A DNA stretch of 7,723 nucleotides from an uncultured Actinomycetes bacterium (GCA_937881255.1 CALGFH010000328.1:1-7723); one strand, 5' to 3'. Positions 1 through 6,347 are shown, counted from the stretch's first letter. Made by a program: numbers and translations. Notes: generated by a model from the sequence alone, not told the origin.

Positions 1-108
1 GCCCGGTCGATCATCGAGCGGACCCGCAGCGACCTCACCCTGACCGTGATCCAGCGCGACCTGGCCGACGCCCTGCGCCGGTCGGGCCCACCCGGGAGCC
101 GCCCATGA
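1..108 (+). CDS. C-terminal end of an unidentified protein (partial)
   Basis: Frame 1 is open from the window edge to a TGA at 106-108 and gives 35 residues, beginning ARSIIERTRSDLTLTVIQRD and ending in a Gly/Pro-rich tail. The segment reads like an amphipathic helix (IIERTRSDLTLTVIQRDLADALRR) followed by a disordered end. Its TGA overlaps the ATG of the thioesterase gene in an ATGA arrangement, a usual sign of translational coupling and of membership in one operon. I do not recognise the family from this fragment; an acyl-CoA metabolism or regulatory gene would fit the neighbour, but that is only a guess from context. Confidence 0.6.
   Translation, partial: ARSIIERTRSDLTLTVIQRDLADALRRSGPPGSRP
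94..98 (+). promoter_or_regulatory. Ribosome binding site of the thioesterase gene
   Basis: GGGAG lies six bases ahead of the ATG at 105, inside the end of the upstream gene. Spacing and sequence are normal and support the ATG at 105 as the start. Confidence 0.6.
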
Positions 109-521
109 CCTCGCCCGGCCCGGACGACGACCTCGGGCTCCAGCGCGGCTTCATCAAGCTGGTCGGGGTGCGGGTCGCGGAGGCCAGCGGCGACCGGGTG
201 GTGCTGACCTGCCCGGTCACCCCCGACCTGCACCAGCCCTTCGGCCTGGTCCACGGCGGGGTCTACGCCACCCTGGCCGAGACCGCGGCCAGCGTCGGCG
301 GGTCGCTGTGGTTCGGTGACCGGGGCAAGGTGGTCGGCGTCTCCAACCACGCCGACTTCCTGCGGGCGGTGCGCCAGGGCGAGCTCCGGGCCGAGGCGAC
401 CCCGCTGTCCCGGGGGCGCACCACCCAGCTGTGGCAGGTCGAGATCGCCGACGAGCAGGGCCGGCTGATCGCCCACGCCAAGGTCCGGCTCCAGAACCTG
501 TCCGAGGCCCCCGGCGCCTGA
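105..521 (+). CDS. PaaI-family hotdog-fold thioesterase
   Basis: The 138-residue product has the usual length of a single hotdog-fold acyl-CoA thioesterase of the PaaI/YbdB type, cytoplasmic enzymes that hydrolyse acyl- or aryl-CoA thioesters to free acid and CoA. The signature is at residues 43-62: HQPFGLVHGG followed by VYATLAETAA, with the H50-G51-G52 loop and the acidic residue E59 in the position used for catalysis in this family. NHADFLR (81-87) matches the strand where PaaI proteins carry a conserved N-H pair, and the RGRTTQLWQVEI and IAHAKVRL strands complete the sheet. There is no signal peptide. The start is fixed by a good SD and the ATGA overlap with the upstream gene. The substrate cannot be told from sequence; phenylacetyl-CoA or 4-hydroxybenzoyl-CoA type substrates are known for relatives, and no paa genes are visible here. 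The fold assignment is firm, the substrate open. Confidence 0.9.
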   Translation: MTSPGPDDDLGLQRGFIKLVGVRVAEASGDRVVLTCPVTPDLHQPFGLVHGGVYATLAETAASVGGSLWFGDRGKVVGVSNHADFLRAVRQGELRAEATPLSRGRTTQLWQVEIADEQGRLIAHAKVRLQNLSEAPGA

Positions 522-532
522 GCGGCGGCGCC
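513..532. terminator. Possible weak hairpin between convergent genes
   Basis: GGCGCC at 513-518 and again at 527-532 can pair as a six-base GC stem with an eight-base loop. It spans the stop of the thioesterase gene and the 11-base gap before the convergent GyrI-like gene. No T tract follows on either strand, and the self-complementary hexamer is common in DNA this GC-rich, so this is only a candidate bidirectional terminator. Confidence 0.25.
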
Positions 533-1009
533 TCAGCCGTCCGCCACCGCCACCAGCACGTCGACGGCCGAGCCGGCCGGGTAGTGGACCTCCAGGTCGG
601 CCGTGAACGCCCTGGCCAGCGGTGCGTGCTCGAAGAACTCGGCCACCCTGGCCCAGGTCGCGGCCAGCGCCACCGGCATCGCCCCGCGGGCCGCGAACAC
701 CAGGTAGTCGCCGCCCGGGACCGTCACCTCGGCCAGGCCCTCCGGCGGCTCGTCACCGCCGGCGACCTCGGCCCCGACCAGGCAGCGGAAGCGCCGCTCG
801 CCGTCGCCACCCTGGTAGTCGCTGTAGACCACGCAGGTGGTGCGGGTCCCGGCGCGGTTGGGGATGCGGTCGCCGACCTGGTCGTCCTCGAAGCGGCGCC
901 AGAGAGCGGGGAGGACCGCGGTGGCCGGGTCGGCCTCCAGCAGGCTGGAGGTCTGCGCCTGGACGCCGACGACCCGCGCCTCGACCCGACGAACCCGCTC
1001 CGGCCTCAC
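533..1009 (-). CDS. Stand-alone GyrI-like / effector-binding domain protein
   Basis: The 158-residue protein looks like a single AraC-type effector-binding (GyrI-like, Cass2-like) domain with no DNA-binding part. Family landmarks in order: a first strand RRVEARVVGVQAQT (7-20), a helix with PALWRRFEDD (34-43), the loop IPNRAG followed by VVYSDYQGGDG (60-70), FRCLVGAEV (74-82), the characteristic VTVPGGDYLVFAARGAMP (95-112), an aromatic helix TWARVAEFFEH (118-128), and the last strand FTADLEVHY (135-143). E140 falls where drug-binding members of the fold carry a key glutamate. Such domains bind small, often cationic or hydrophobic molecules; some relatives inhibit gyrase, others hydrolyse compounds or act as sensors. 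The role here is unknown. The GTG start is chosen because a TATGCT box lies six bases upstream, no SD is present, and the N-terminus fits the fold. The gene converges with the thioesterase gene. Confidence 0.8.
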   Translation of the reverse strand: MRPERVRRVEARVVGVQAQTSSLLEADPATAVLPALWRRFEDDQVGDRIPNRAGTRTTCVVYSDYQGGDGERRFRCLVGAEVAGGDEPPEGLAEVTVPGGDYLVFAARGAMPVALAATWARVAEFFEHAPLARAFTADLEVHYPAGSAVDVLVAVADG

Positions 1010-1021
1010 CGGGCCAGCATA
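1010..1021 (-). promoter_or_regulatory. Putative -10 box for a leaderless transcript (GyrI-like gene)
   Basis: Read on the minus strand, TATGCT (1021 to 1016) is followed by GGCCCG and then the GTG start at 1009. A -10 hexamer of TAnnnT form ending six bases before the start codon is the typical layout of leaderless genes in actinobacteria. No SD-like sequence lies ahead of the GTG, and I see no convincing -35. Confidence 0.5.
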
Positions 1022-1088
1022 CCTGGACGCTCATCCGCGCCCGGGATCTGCCGAAACAACAACCGGAAGTGTTCATCGACGGCCCGAC

Positions 1089-1094
1089 GGGAGG
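1089..1094 (+). promoter_or_regulatory. Ribosome binding site that decides the lipoprotein start
   Basis: GGGAGG sits seven bases before the GTG at 1102 but only one base before the in-frame GTG at 1096, so the second GTG is the better start. The rest of the gap between the divergent genes (1010-1101) shows no clear plus-strand promoter. Confidence 0.6.
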
Positions 1095-1101
1095 GGTGGC
1101 T

Positions 1102-1686
1102 GTGGGACGGAGCATTCGGCTGGTCGTGGTGGCGCTGGTGGTGGCGCTGGCGGCGGCCGCCTGTGGTGGCAAGGAGGAGGCCGCGCCCGAGGCGGCGGCC
1201 CCGAGCGCGTCGACGCCGCAGGTGGTCGACGACGGCAGCCTGGCCGCGGGGGAGAAGATCGCGGCGCCCGAGGGCGAGGTCGTGCTCACCGTGTCCGGTG
1301 ACATCGGCACCGCCAACAAGGGCAAGGAGCTGGAGCTCGACCTGGCCAGCCTGGAGCAGATGCGCCGGGTCCGGGTGGAGGCGGCCGAGCCGTTCCTCAA
1401 GCGCCGGGTGATGTTCGAGGGCGTGCTCCTGTCCGACCTGCTGGCCGTGGCCGGCGTCCCGGACTCGGCCAGCAAGATCAGCCTGACCGCCCTGGACGAC
1501 TACAAGGTCGACTTCAAGCTGGCCGACGTCCGCAGCTCCCAGATGCTGCTGGCCACCAAGGCCGACGGCAAGCACATGCCGGTCGACCGGTCCGGCCCGA
1601 TCCGGATCGTGTTCCCCGACAGCTCCAGCCTGGGCCGCAACCCGGACCTGTGGATCTGGAGCGTCGCCTCGATGAAGGTCGCCTAG
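1102..1686 (+). CDS. Lipoprotein with molybdopterin-binding (SUOX-like) fold, lacking the Mo-ligating Cys
   Basis: The 194-residue product from GTG 1102 begins with a short basic end (MGRSIR), a hydrophobic stretch (7-20) and a lipobox-like LAAAAC with C21 as the probable lipid-modified residue, then an Ala/Pro/Glu linker to about residue 58. The body (60-193) resembles the oxidoreductase molybdopterin-binding domain: LTVSGDI, an ELDLASLEQM helix start, RRVMFEGVLLSDLLAVAGV (101-119), LTALDDYKVDFKLADV (128-143), MLLATKADGKHMPVDRSGPIRIVFP (148-172) and WIWSVASMKV at the end. In sulfite oxidase and YedY a cysteine binds molybdenum; here C21 of the lipobox is the only cysteine, so a classical Mo centre is not possible. 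A binding or sensing role outside the membrane is more likely than catalysis. The gene ends four bases before the GGDEF-EAL gene, so the two are probably cotranscribed. The open frame continues far upstream, but that part runs over the opposite-strand gene and has no coding character. Confidence 0.82.
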   Translation: MGRSIRLVVVALVVALAAAACGGKEEAAPEAAAPSASTPQVVDDGSLAAGEKIAAPEGEVVLTVSGDIGTANKGKELELDLASLEQMRRVRVEAAEPFLKRRVMFEGVLLSDLLAVAGVPDSASKISLTALDDYKVDFKLADVRSSQMLLATKADGKHMPVDRSGPIRIVFPDSSSLGRNPDLWIWSVASMKVA

Positions 1687-1690
1687 GGCC

Positions 1691-4165
1691 GTGATCGGCC
1701 TGCACCGGCGACAACGGGCTGCCCCGGCCGGGGCGCGGGCGGGGACCGTCGACCCCGCCCGCGTCCTGCGCCGCCGGCGCAGCCCGCTGGTGCTCGCCCT
1801 CGGCGGCATGCTGGTCGCGCTCGTCGTGGTCGTCGAGGTGCTGATCCTGCAGGCCTACGCCAACGTCAACCGCACCACGGCCATCTTCGGCCAGCAGTCG
1901 TACGTGACCGGCGCCCTGGTCAACGTCCAGCGTGAGGCGCTGCTGCTCAATGTCAAGATCGAGGAGCTGCCGGCCACCCGCGACGTCCGTGGGGCAAAGG
2001 TCCGCCGGGCGCTGCTGGCCAACCAGCTGACCCAGCTGCGCAGCCTGGGCGGCGGCGACCCGCTGGTGGACGCGACCGTCGCCGGGGTCGACCAGGACCT
2101 GGCCCTGATCGACCGGGCCCTGGCCAGGGCCGAGGCGGCGCCGGTCGAGGCCGACCTGGGCGCCGAGACCAAGCGGATGCGCCCGGCCATCCGCCAGGCC
2201 ACCGTCCGCATCAAGCAGCTGTACGACACCAAGGAGCAGGGCTTCTTCGGCGTCCTGAGCACCGCCCTTGACGCCCGCAAGAGCTCCGAGCGCCTGCTGG
2301 TCGGCCTGAGCGGGCTGGTGCTGATCGTCGGGCTGGCCCTCGCCCTGTCGCTGCGCCAGCGGGTCCGCAAGGACTTCGCCCGGGCCTATCAGGCGCTCAC
2401 CGCCGAGGTCGAGGAGCGCAAGGCGGCCGAGCGGGCGCTGCGGGCCAGCGAGGAGCGGTTCCGGTCGCTGGTCCAGAACTCCTCGGACGTGATCAGCATC
2501 GTCGACGCCGACGGCGGCGTGCGCTACCACAGCGAGTCGGTCCGGCGGGTGCTCGGCTACGACCCGGCCGAGCTGGTCGACGGCGACCCGCTGGCCCTGG
2601 TGCACCCCGACGACCGCGAGCGGGTGGCCCGGTTCGTGGCCGAGGCGGCCCTGCGGCCCGGGGTGACCCCGGCCGAGACCTGGCGGGTGCGCCACCGCGA
2701 CGGCACCTGGCTGCACTCGGAGACGGTGGCCGCCAACCTGCTCGAGGACGCCAACGTCCGCGGCCTGGTGCTCAACACCCGCGACGTCTCGGACCGCAAG
2801 GAGCTCGAGGCCCAGCTCGTCCACCAGGCCTTCCACGACGGGCTGACCGGCCTGGCCAACCGGACCCTGTTCACCGAGCGGGTCGAGCACGCCCTGGCCC
2901 GCACCGGCCAGGGCGACATGGCCGTGCTGTTCATCGACCTGGACGACTTCAAGCACGTCAACGACAGCCTCGGCCACGCGGCCGGCGACCAGCTCCTGGT
3001 GGCCGCGGCCAGGCGGCTCCAGGGCTGCCTGCGCCCGACCGACGTGGCCGCCCGCCTTGGCGGGGACGAGTTCGCCGTGCTGCTGGAGCGGGTCACCGAC
3101 GCCGAGGCGGCCGCGGCGGTCGCCGGCCGGGTGCTCGACACCCTGCACCAGCCCTTCGGCCTCAACGGCCGCACCATCCCCATCAAGGCCAGCCTGGGCG
3201 TGGCCACCGGCCGTCCAGGGGCCGACGAGGCCGACGAGCTGCTCCGCAACGCGGACGTGGCCATGTACGCGGCCAAGGCCGGGGGCAAGGACCGCTACGA
3301 GCTGTTCCGGCCCGACATGCACGAGGACATGCTCCAGCGCCTGGAGCTGGAGGCCGAGCTGCGCCACGTGGCCGACCGGGACCAGCTGGTCCTGCACTAC
3401 CAGCCGATCATCGAGCTGGTCTCGGGCCGCATCACCCGGGTCGAGGCGCTGGTCCGCTGGGACCACCCGGCCAAGGGCCTGCTGCCGCCGCCGGCGTTCA
3501 TCCCCCTGGCCGAGGAGCAGGGCCTGATCGGGCCGATCGGCAACTGGGTGCTGCTCCAGGCCTGCCTCCAGGCCCGGCGCTGGCAGGACCAGTTCCCGGA
3601 CGCGCCGCCGCTGTCGGTCCACGTCAACCTGTCCGGCCGCCAGCTCGAGGAGCAGAGCCTGGTCGGCGAGGTGGTCCGCGCCCTGGAGACCTCGAAGCTG
3701 TCGCCGCGCCAGCTCACCCTCGAGATCACCGAGAGCGTCCTGGTCAGCGACGTGGAGGCGATGAGCGCCCGGCTCCGGGAGCTCAAGGGCCTCGGGGTGC
3801 TGCTGGCCATCGACGACTTCGGCACCGGCTACTCCTCGCTCAGCTACCTGCGCCGCTTCCCGATCGACATGCTCAAGATCGACAAGGCGTTCGTGGACGG
3901 GATCGGCCGGGGCCGGGAGGACACCGCCCTGGCCCACGCGATCGTCAAGCTGAGCCACACCCTCCAGCTGCACACCGTCGCCGAGGGCATCGAGCAGCCC
4001 GATCAGGCATCCCACCTGGCCGCCCTGGGCTGCCAGGACGGCCAGGGCTACCTGTTCGCCCGGCCGCTCCACGCCGGGGCCATGACCGAGCTGCTGGCCA
4101 AGTCCCTGGCCGACGGCGGCTTCTACCTGCCCACCAGCCAGCCGGCGGAGCCCGTCGCCACCTGA
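1691..4165 (+). CDS. Membrane sensor with PAS, GGDEF and EAL domains (c-di-GMP synthesis/breakdown)
   Basis: The 824-residue protein has a basic N-terminus, TM1 at about 32-54, an outer, mostly helical region (55-200), TM2 at about 202-221, a coiled-coil linker (225-252), a PAS domain (about 253-368), a GGDEF domain (about 372-540) and an EAL domain (about 550-805). The cyclase carries GGDEF at 457-461, D383/N390 in DGLTGLAN, D416 in FIDLDDF and an inhibitory RxxD site (R448-D451) at the correct five-residue distance. The phosphodiesterase half carries E585 (EALVRW), N646 (NLSGRQL), E678 and E681 (EITES), D708-D709 (DDFGTGYSS), K729 (LKID), E765 (AEGIE) and Q785. Both halves look catalytically intact, so it could make c-di-GMP from GTP and cleave it to pGpG, with the balance set by the outer or PAS input. 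The GTG start lies four bases after the lipoprotein stop with only a weak SD (AGGG), consistent with translational coupling. Confidence 0.95.
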   Translation: MIGLHRRQRAAPAGARAGTVDPARVLRRRRSPLVLALGGMLVALVVVVEVLILQAYANVNRTTAIFGQQSYVTGALVNVQREALLLNVKIEELPATRDVRGAKVRRALLANQLTQLRSLGGGDPLVDATVAGVDQDLALIDRALARAEAAPVEADLGAETKRMRPAIRQATVRIKQLYDTKEQGFFGVLSTALDARKSSERLLVGLSGLVLIVGLALALSLRQRVRKDFARAYQALTAEVEERKAAERALRASEERFRSLVQNSSDVISIVDADGGVRYHSESVRRVLGYDPAELVDGDPLALVHPDDRERVARFVAEAALRPGVTPAETWRVRHRDGTWLHSETVAANLLEDANVRGLVLNTRDVSDRKELEAQLVHQAFHDGLTGLANRTLFTERVEHALARTGQGDMAVLFIDLDDFKHVNDSLGHAAGDQLLVAAARRLQGCLRPTDVAARLGGDEFAVLLERVTDAEAAAAVAGRVLDTLHQPFGLNGRTIPIKASLGVATGRPGADEADELLRNADVAMYAAKAGGKDRYELFRPDMHEDMLQRLELEAELRHVADRDQLVLHYQPIIELVSGRITRVEALVRWDHPAKGLLPPPAFIPLAEEQGLIGPIGNWVLLQACLQARRWQDQFPDAPPLSVHVNLSGRQLEEQSLVGEVVRALETSKLSPRQLTLEITESVLVSDVEAMSARLRELKGLGVLLAIDDFGTGYSSLSYLRRFPIDMLKIDKAFVDGIGRGREDTALAHAIVKLSHTLQLHTVAEGIEQPDQASHLAALGCQDGQGYLFARPLHAGAMTELLAKSLADGGFYLPTSQPAEPVAT

Positions 4166-4170
4166 CCTGT

Positions 4171-4179
4171 TGATAGGCT
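4171..4179 (+). promoter_or_regulatory. Extended -10 box for a leaderless transcript (acyl-CoA ligase gene)
   Basis: TGA-TAGGCT (4171-4179) combines a TGn extension with a TAnnnT hexamer, and CCGCCC separates it from the ATG at 4186. The spacing is the same six bases as at the GyrI-like gene. No SD is present and no good -35 is found at 17-18 bases, which the TGn extension could offset. It suggests the ligase can be transcribed apart from the upstream c-di-GMP gene. Confidence 0.5.
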
Positions 4180-4185
4180 CCGCCC

Positions 4186-5868
4186 ATGCAGTGGCTGCAG
4201 CACTACGACCAGGGCATCCCCGAGACGCTGGCGCCGTACCCGGAGCGGACCCTGCTCGACGACGTGGCCGACGCCGCCGCCGAGCGGCCGGGCGCCCCGG
4301 CCCTGCTGTTCAAGGGGCGCACGGTCACCCACGGCGAGCTGGAGGCGCACAGCGACGCGTTCGCGGCCGCCCTGGCCGGGCTCGGGATGGCCAGGGGCGA
4401 CCGGGTGGCCCTGCTGCTGCCCAACTGCCCCCAGTTCCTGATCTGCGAGCTGGGCGCCTGGAAGGCGGGGGCGATCCTGGTCCCGCTGAACCCGATCTAC
4501 ACCGAGCCGGAGCTGGAGGGCGCGCTCCGCCGCACCGGGGCGGAGACGATCGTGGTCCTGACCCCGTTCTACGGCCGGGTCAAGGCGGTCCAGCCGCGCA
4601 CCGCCCTCACCCGGGTCGTGGCCACCAACATCAAGGAGTACCTGCCGCCGCTCCTGCGGGTGCTGTTCACCCTGGCCAAGGAGCGCAAGGACGGGCACCG
4701 GGTGCGCCTCGCCGATGGCGACCTGTGGCTGGGCGACCTGCTGGAGCGCCACCGGGCCGCCGCCCGCCCGGCCGTCCCGGTGGCGCCGGACGACCCGGCG
4801 GTGATCCTGATGAGCGGCGGCACCACCGGCACGCCCAAGGGCGTGGTCGGCCTCCACCGCCACTACACCACCAGCGGCCGCCAGCTCGGGACCTGGCTCC
4901 AGGCCGGGACCACGCCATGGGACGACGTCGTCATGGCCGCGCTGCCGCTGTTCCACTCCTTCGCCAACATCGGCATCCAGAGCGTCGCCCTGCGCAACCA
5001 CAACGCCCTCGCCCTGGTCCCCAACCCGCGCGACCTGGACGACCTGCTCGACACCATCGCCAAGACCCGCCCGACCGCCTTCAGCGGCGTCCCGACCCTG
5101 TTCAACGCCCTGCTACACCATCCGAGGGTCCGGGCCGGCAAGGTCGACTTCAGCTCGGTCAAGGTGTGCTTCTCAGGGGCGGCGCCGCTGCTGGCCGAGA
5201 CCAAGCGGCGCTTCGAGGAGCTGACCGGCGGCCGCATCGTCGAGGGCTACTCGCTGACCGAGGCCATGCTGGCCTGCGCCGTCAACCCGGTGGAGGGCCC
5301 CAACAAGATCGGCTCGGTGGGCATGCCCCTGCCCGACGTCGAGATGCGCATCGTCGACCTCGAGAGCGGCGCCGGCCGGCCCGCCGGCGAGGTCGGCGAG
5401 ATCCTGATCCGGGCGCCGCAGCTGATGGCCCGCTACTGGGACGAACCGGAGGAGACCGCCGCCACCGTCAGGACCCACGACGGCGGGCGCTGGCTGCACA
5501 CCGGCGACCTCGGCTACCTGGACGACGACGGCTACCTGTTCATCGTCGACCGCATGAAGGACCTCATCAAGACCCACGGCTACCAGGTGTGGCCGCGGGA
5601 GATCGAGGAGGTGCTGGCCGCCCACCCGGCGGTGGCCGAGGTCGGCGTGGCCGGCGTGCCCGACGAGGCCAAGGGCGAGGTGGCCAAGGCCTGGGTGGTC
5701 CTGGCCGCCGGGCAGGAGGCGACCGCCGAGGAGCTGCGGGCGTTCTGCCGCGAGCGCCTGGCCCCCTACAAGGTCCCGGCCACCGTCGAGTTCCGGCGGG
5801 AGCTGCCCAAGACCATGGTCGGCAAGGTGCTCCGGCGCGCCCTCACCGAGCCCGGATCAGCGCCTTGA
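4186..5868 (+). CDS. Long-chain fatty-acid--CoA ligase (FadD-like, AMP-forming)
   Basis: This 560-residue enzyme of the ANL superfamily should activate a fatty acid with ATP to acyl-AMP and then form acyl-CoA in the cytoplasm. The length is normal for FadD-type ligases. Motifs in order: LNPIYTEPELEGALRRTGAE (101-120), typical of long-chain ligases; TNIKEYLPPLLRVLFTLAKERKDGHRV (147-173), also FadD-like; the P-loop MSGGTTGTPKG (209-219); PLFHSFA (254-260); FSGAAPL (329-335); EGYSLTEA (353-360); TGDLGYLDDDGYLFIVDRMKD (439-459) with ribose-binding D441 and R456; the hinge region IKTHGYQVWPREIEEVL (461-477); and the catalytic lysine K547 in GKVLRR. No signal peptide or fusion is seen. It begins 20 bases after the c-di-GMP gene with its own -10 box and overlaps the convergent response-regulator gene at its 3' end. 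Chain-length preference cannot be read from sequence; a medium-chain or aryl substrate is possible. Confidence 0.93.
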   Translation: MQWLQHYDQGIPETLAPYPERTLLDDVADAAAERPGAPALLFKGRTVTHGELEAHSDAFAAALAGLGMARGDRVALLLPNCPQFLICELGAWKAGAILVPLNPIYTEPELEGALRRTGAETIVVLTPFYGRVKAVQPRTALTRVVATNIKEYLPPLLRVLFTLAKERKDGHRVRLADGDLWLGDLLERHRAAARPAVPVAPDDPAVILMSGGTTGTPKGVVGLHRHYTTSGRQLGTWLQAGTTPWDDVVMAALPLFHSFANIGIQSVALRNHNALALVPNPRDLDDLLDTIAKTRPTAFSGVPTLFNALLHHPRVRAGKVDFSSVKVCFSGAAPLLAETKRRFEELTGGRIVEGYSLTEAMLACAVNPVEGPNKIGSVGMPLPDVEMRIVDLESGAGRPAGEVGEILIRAPQLMARYWDEPEETAATVRTHDGGRWLHTGDLGYLDDDGYLFIVDRMKDLIKTHGYQVWPREIEEVLAAHPAVAEVGVAGVPDEAKGEVAKAWVVLAAGQEATAEELRAFCRERLAPYKVPATVEFRRELPKTMVGKVLRRALTEPGSAP

Positions 5869-6214
5869 CCCGTGCCATCAGCTCGTAGGGGTCGAACGGC
5901 TTGACCACGAAGTCGTCGGCCCCGGCCCGGCGGGCGACCTCCTGGTCGGCGGTGATGAAGTTGGCCGTGAGCAGGATCACCGGGATGGCGGCCCCGCGCT
6001 GGTCGGCCCGCAGGCGCGCGCACACGGTGTAGCCGTCGATCCGCGGCATCAGCACGTCCAGCAGGATGACGTCGGGTTGGAGGTCGAGGGCCTTGGTGAG
6101 CGCCTCCTGGCCGTCCCGGGCGGTCACCACCTGGAACCCCTCCAGTCGGAGGTTGACCTCGACGAAGCGGACGATGTCGGCGTCGTCGTCAGCCACCAGC
6201 ACGGTCCCGGTCAG
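5843..6214 (-). CDS. Single-domain response regulator (CheY-like receiver)
   Basis: The product is a receiver domain only, 123 residues from a CTG at 6214 or 119 from the GTG at 6202. Numbering from the CTG: acidic D9-D11 (VADDDAD), phosphoacceptor D53 (VILLDVLMP), T83 (LLTAN) and K105 (VVKPFDPYELMARV) are all in place, so it should accept a phosphate. There is no output domain, so it must act by protein contact, as a phosphorelay step or as a CheY-like adaptor. No histidine kinase is present in the window. The CTG start is preferred because AAGGAG lies five bases ahead of it, it gives a natural N-terminus (MTGTVLVADDD), and the GTG leaves 17 bases to the SD and trims the first strand. An in-frame TAG at 6244-6242 limits the frame upstream. 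The gene is divergent from the sigma factor and convergent with the ligase. Confidence 0.93.
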   Translation of the reverse strand: MTGTVLVADDDADIVRFVEVNLRLEGFQVVTARDGQEALTKALDLQPDVILLDVLMPRIDGYTVCARLRADQRGAAIPVILLTANFITADQEVARRAGADDFVVKPFDPYELMARVKALIRAR

Positions 6215-6219
6215 TGTGG

Positions 6220-6225
6220 CTCCTT
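6220..6225 (-). promoter_or_regulatory. Ribosome binding site of the response regulator
   Basis: On the minus strand, GGAAGGAG ends at 6220. The AAGGAG core is five bases from CTG 6214 and 17 bases from GTG 6202. It is the strongest SD-like sequence in the window and argues for the CTG start. Confidence 0.55.
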
Positions 6226-6317
6226 CCGTTCGCGTCTGCCACTACGGTCGCTCGTCGCGCGGGGAATGATCTCACCCGGAGCGGACGAGATGCACCGAGC
6301 GGGCAGAAGCGGTCCGG

Positions 6318-6347
6318 TTGACACTACCCGGCGGGACCGGGCAGCGT
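6318..6347 (+). promoter_or_regulatory. Possible sigma-factor gene promoter with consensus -35
   Basis: A perfect TTGACA lies at 6318-6323. At an 18-base spacing the -10 would be CAGCGT (6342-6347), which is poor; CGTGAT (6345-6350) is somewhat better but 21 bases away. Either would place the transcript start within a few bases of the ATG at 6357, and no SD precedes that ATG, so the message is probably leaderless or nearly so. The -35 is convincing, the -10 is not. Confidence 0.4.

Noticed and set aside
1041..1080. A plus-strand promoter for the lipoprotein operon
   Set aside because: Candidate hexamers such as CTGCCG and TTCATC match the consensus poorly; I could not support any one choice.
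622..1101. Upstream extension of the lipoprotein reading frame
   Set aside because: The extension is Arg/Pro-rich, lies over the opposite-strand GyrI-like gene, and would bury the signal peptide. SD spacing supports GTG 1102.
1514..4072. An 852-codon open frame on the minus strand opposite the GGDEF-EAL gene
   Set aside because: It is longer than the real gene but is a by-product of the high GC content. Its translation is low-complexity Leu/Gly/Gln/Val/Asp-rich with no domain motif, while the plus strand carries a full set of GGDEF and EAL motifs.
4170..5888. A 572-codon plus-strand frame overlapping the ligase gene
   Set aside because: Its translation is Arg/Gly/Pro/Ala-rich with no motif, and the ligase in the other frame shows all ANL-family motifs.
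6261..6290. GGGGAAT as a possible ECF-type -35 for autoregulation of the sigma gene
   Set aside because: No matching -10 (such as GTT or CGTC) is found at 16-18 bases, and the site is about 90 bases from the start codon.
6269..6291. Inverted repeat ATCTC-N13-GAGAT in the divergent gap between regulator and sigma gene
   Set aside because: The arms are only five bases and do not extend inward or outward, so chance is a sufficient explanation; it would need conservation to be called an operator.
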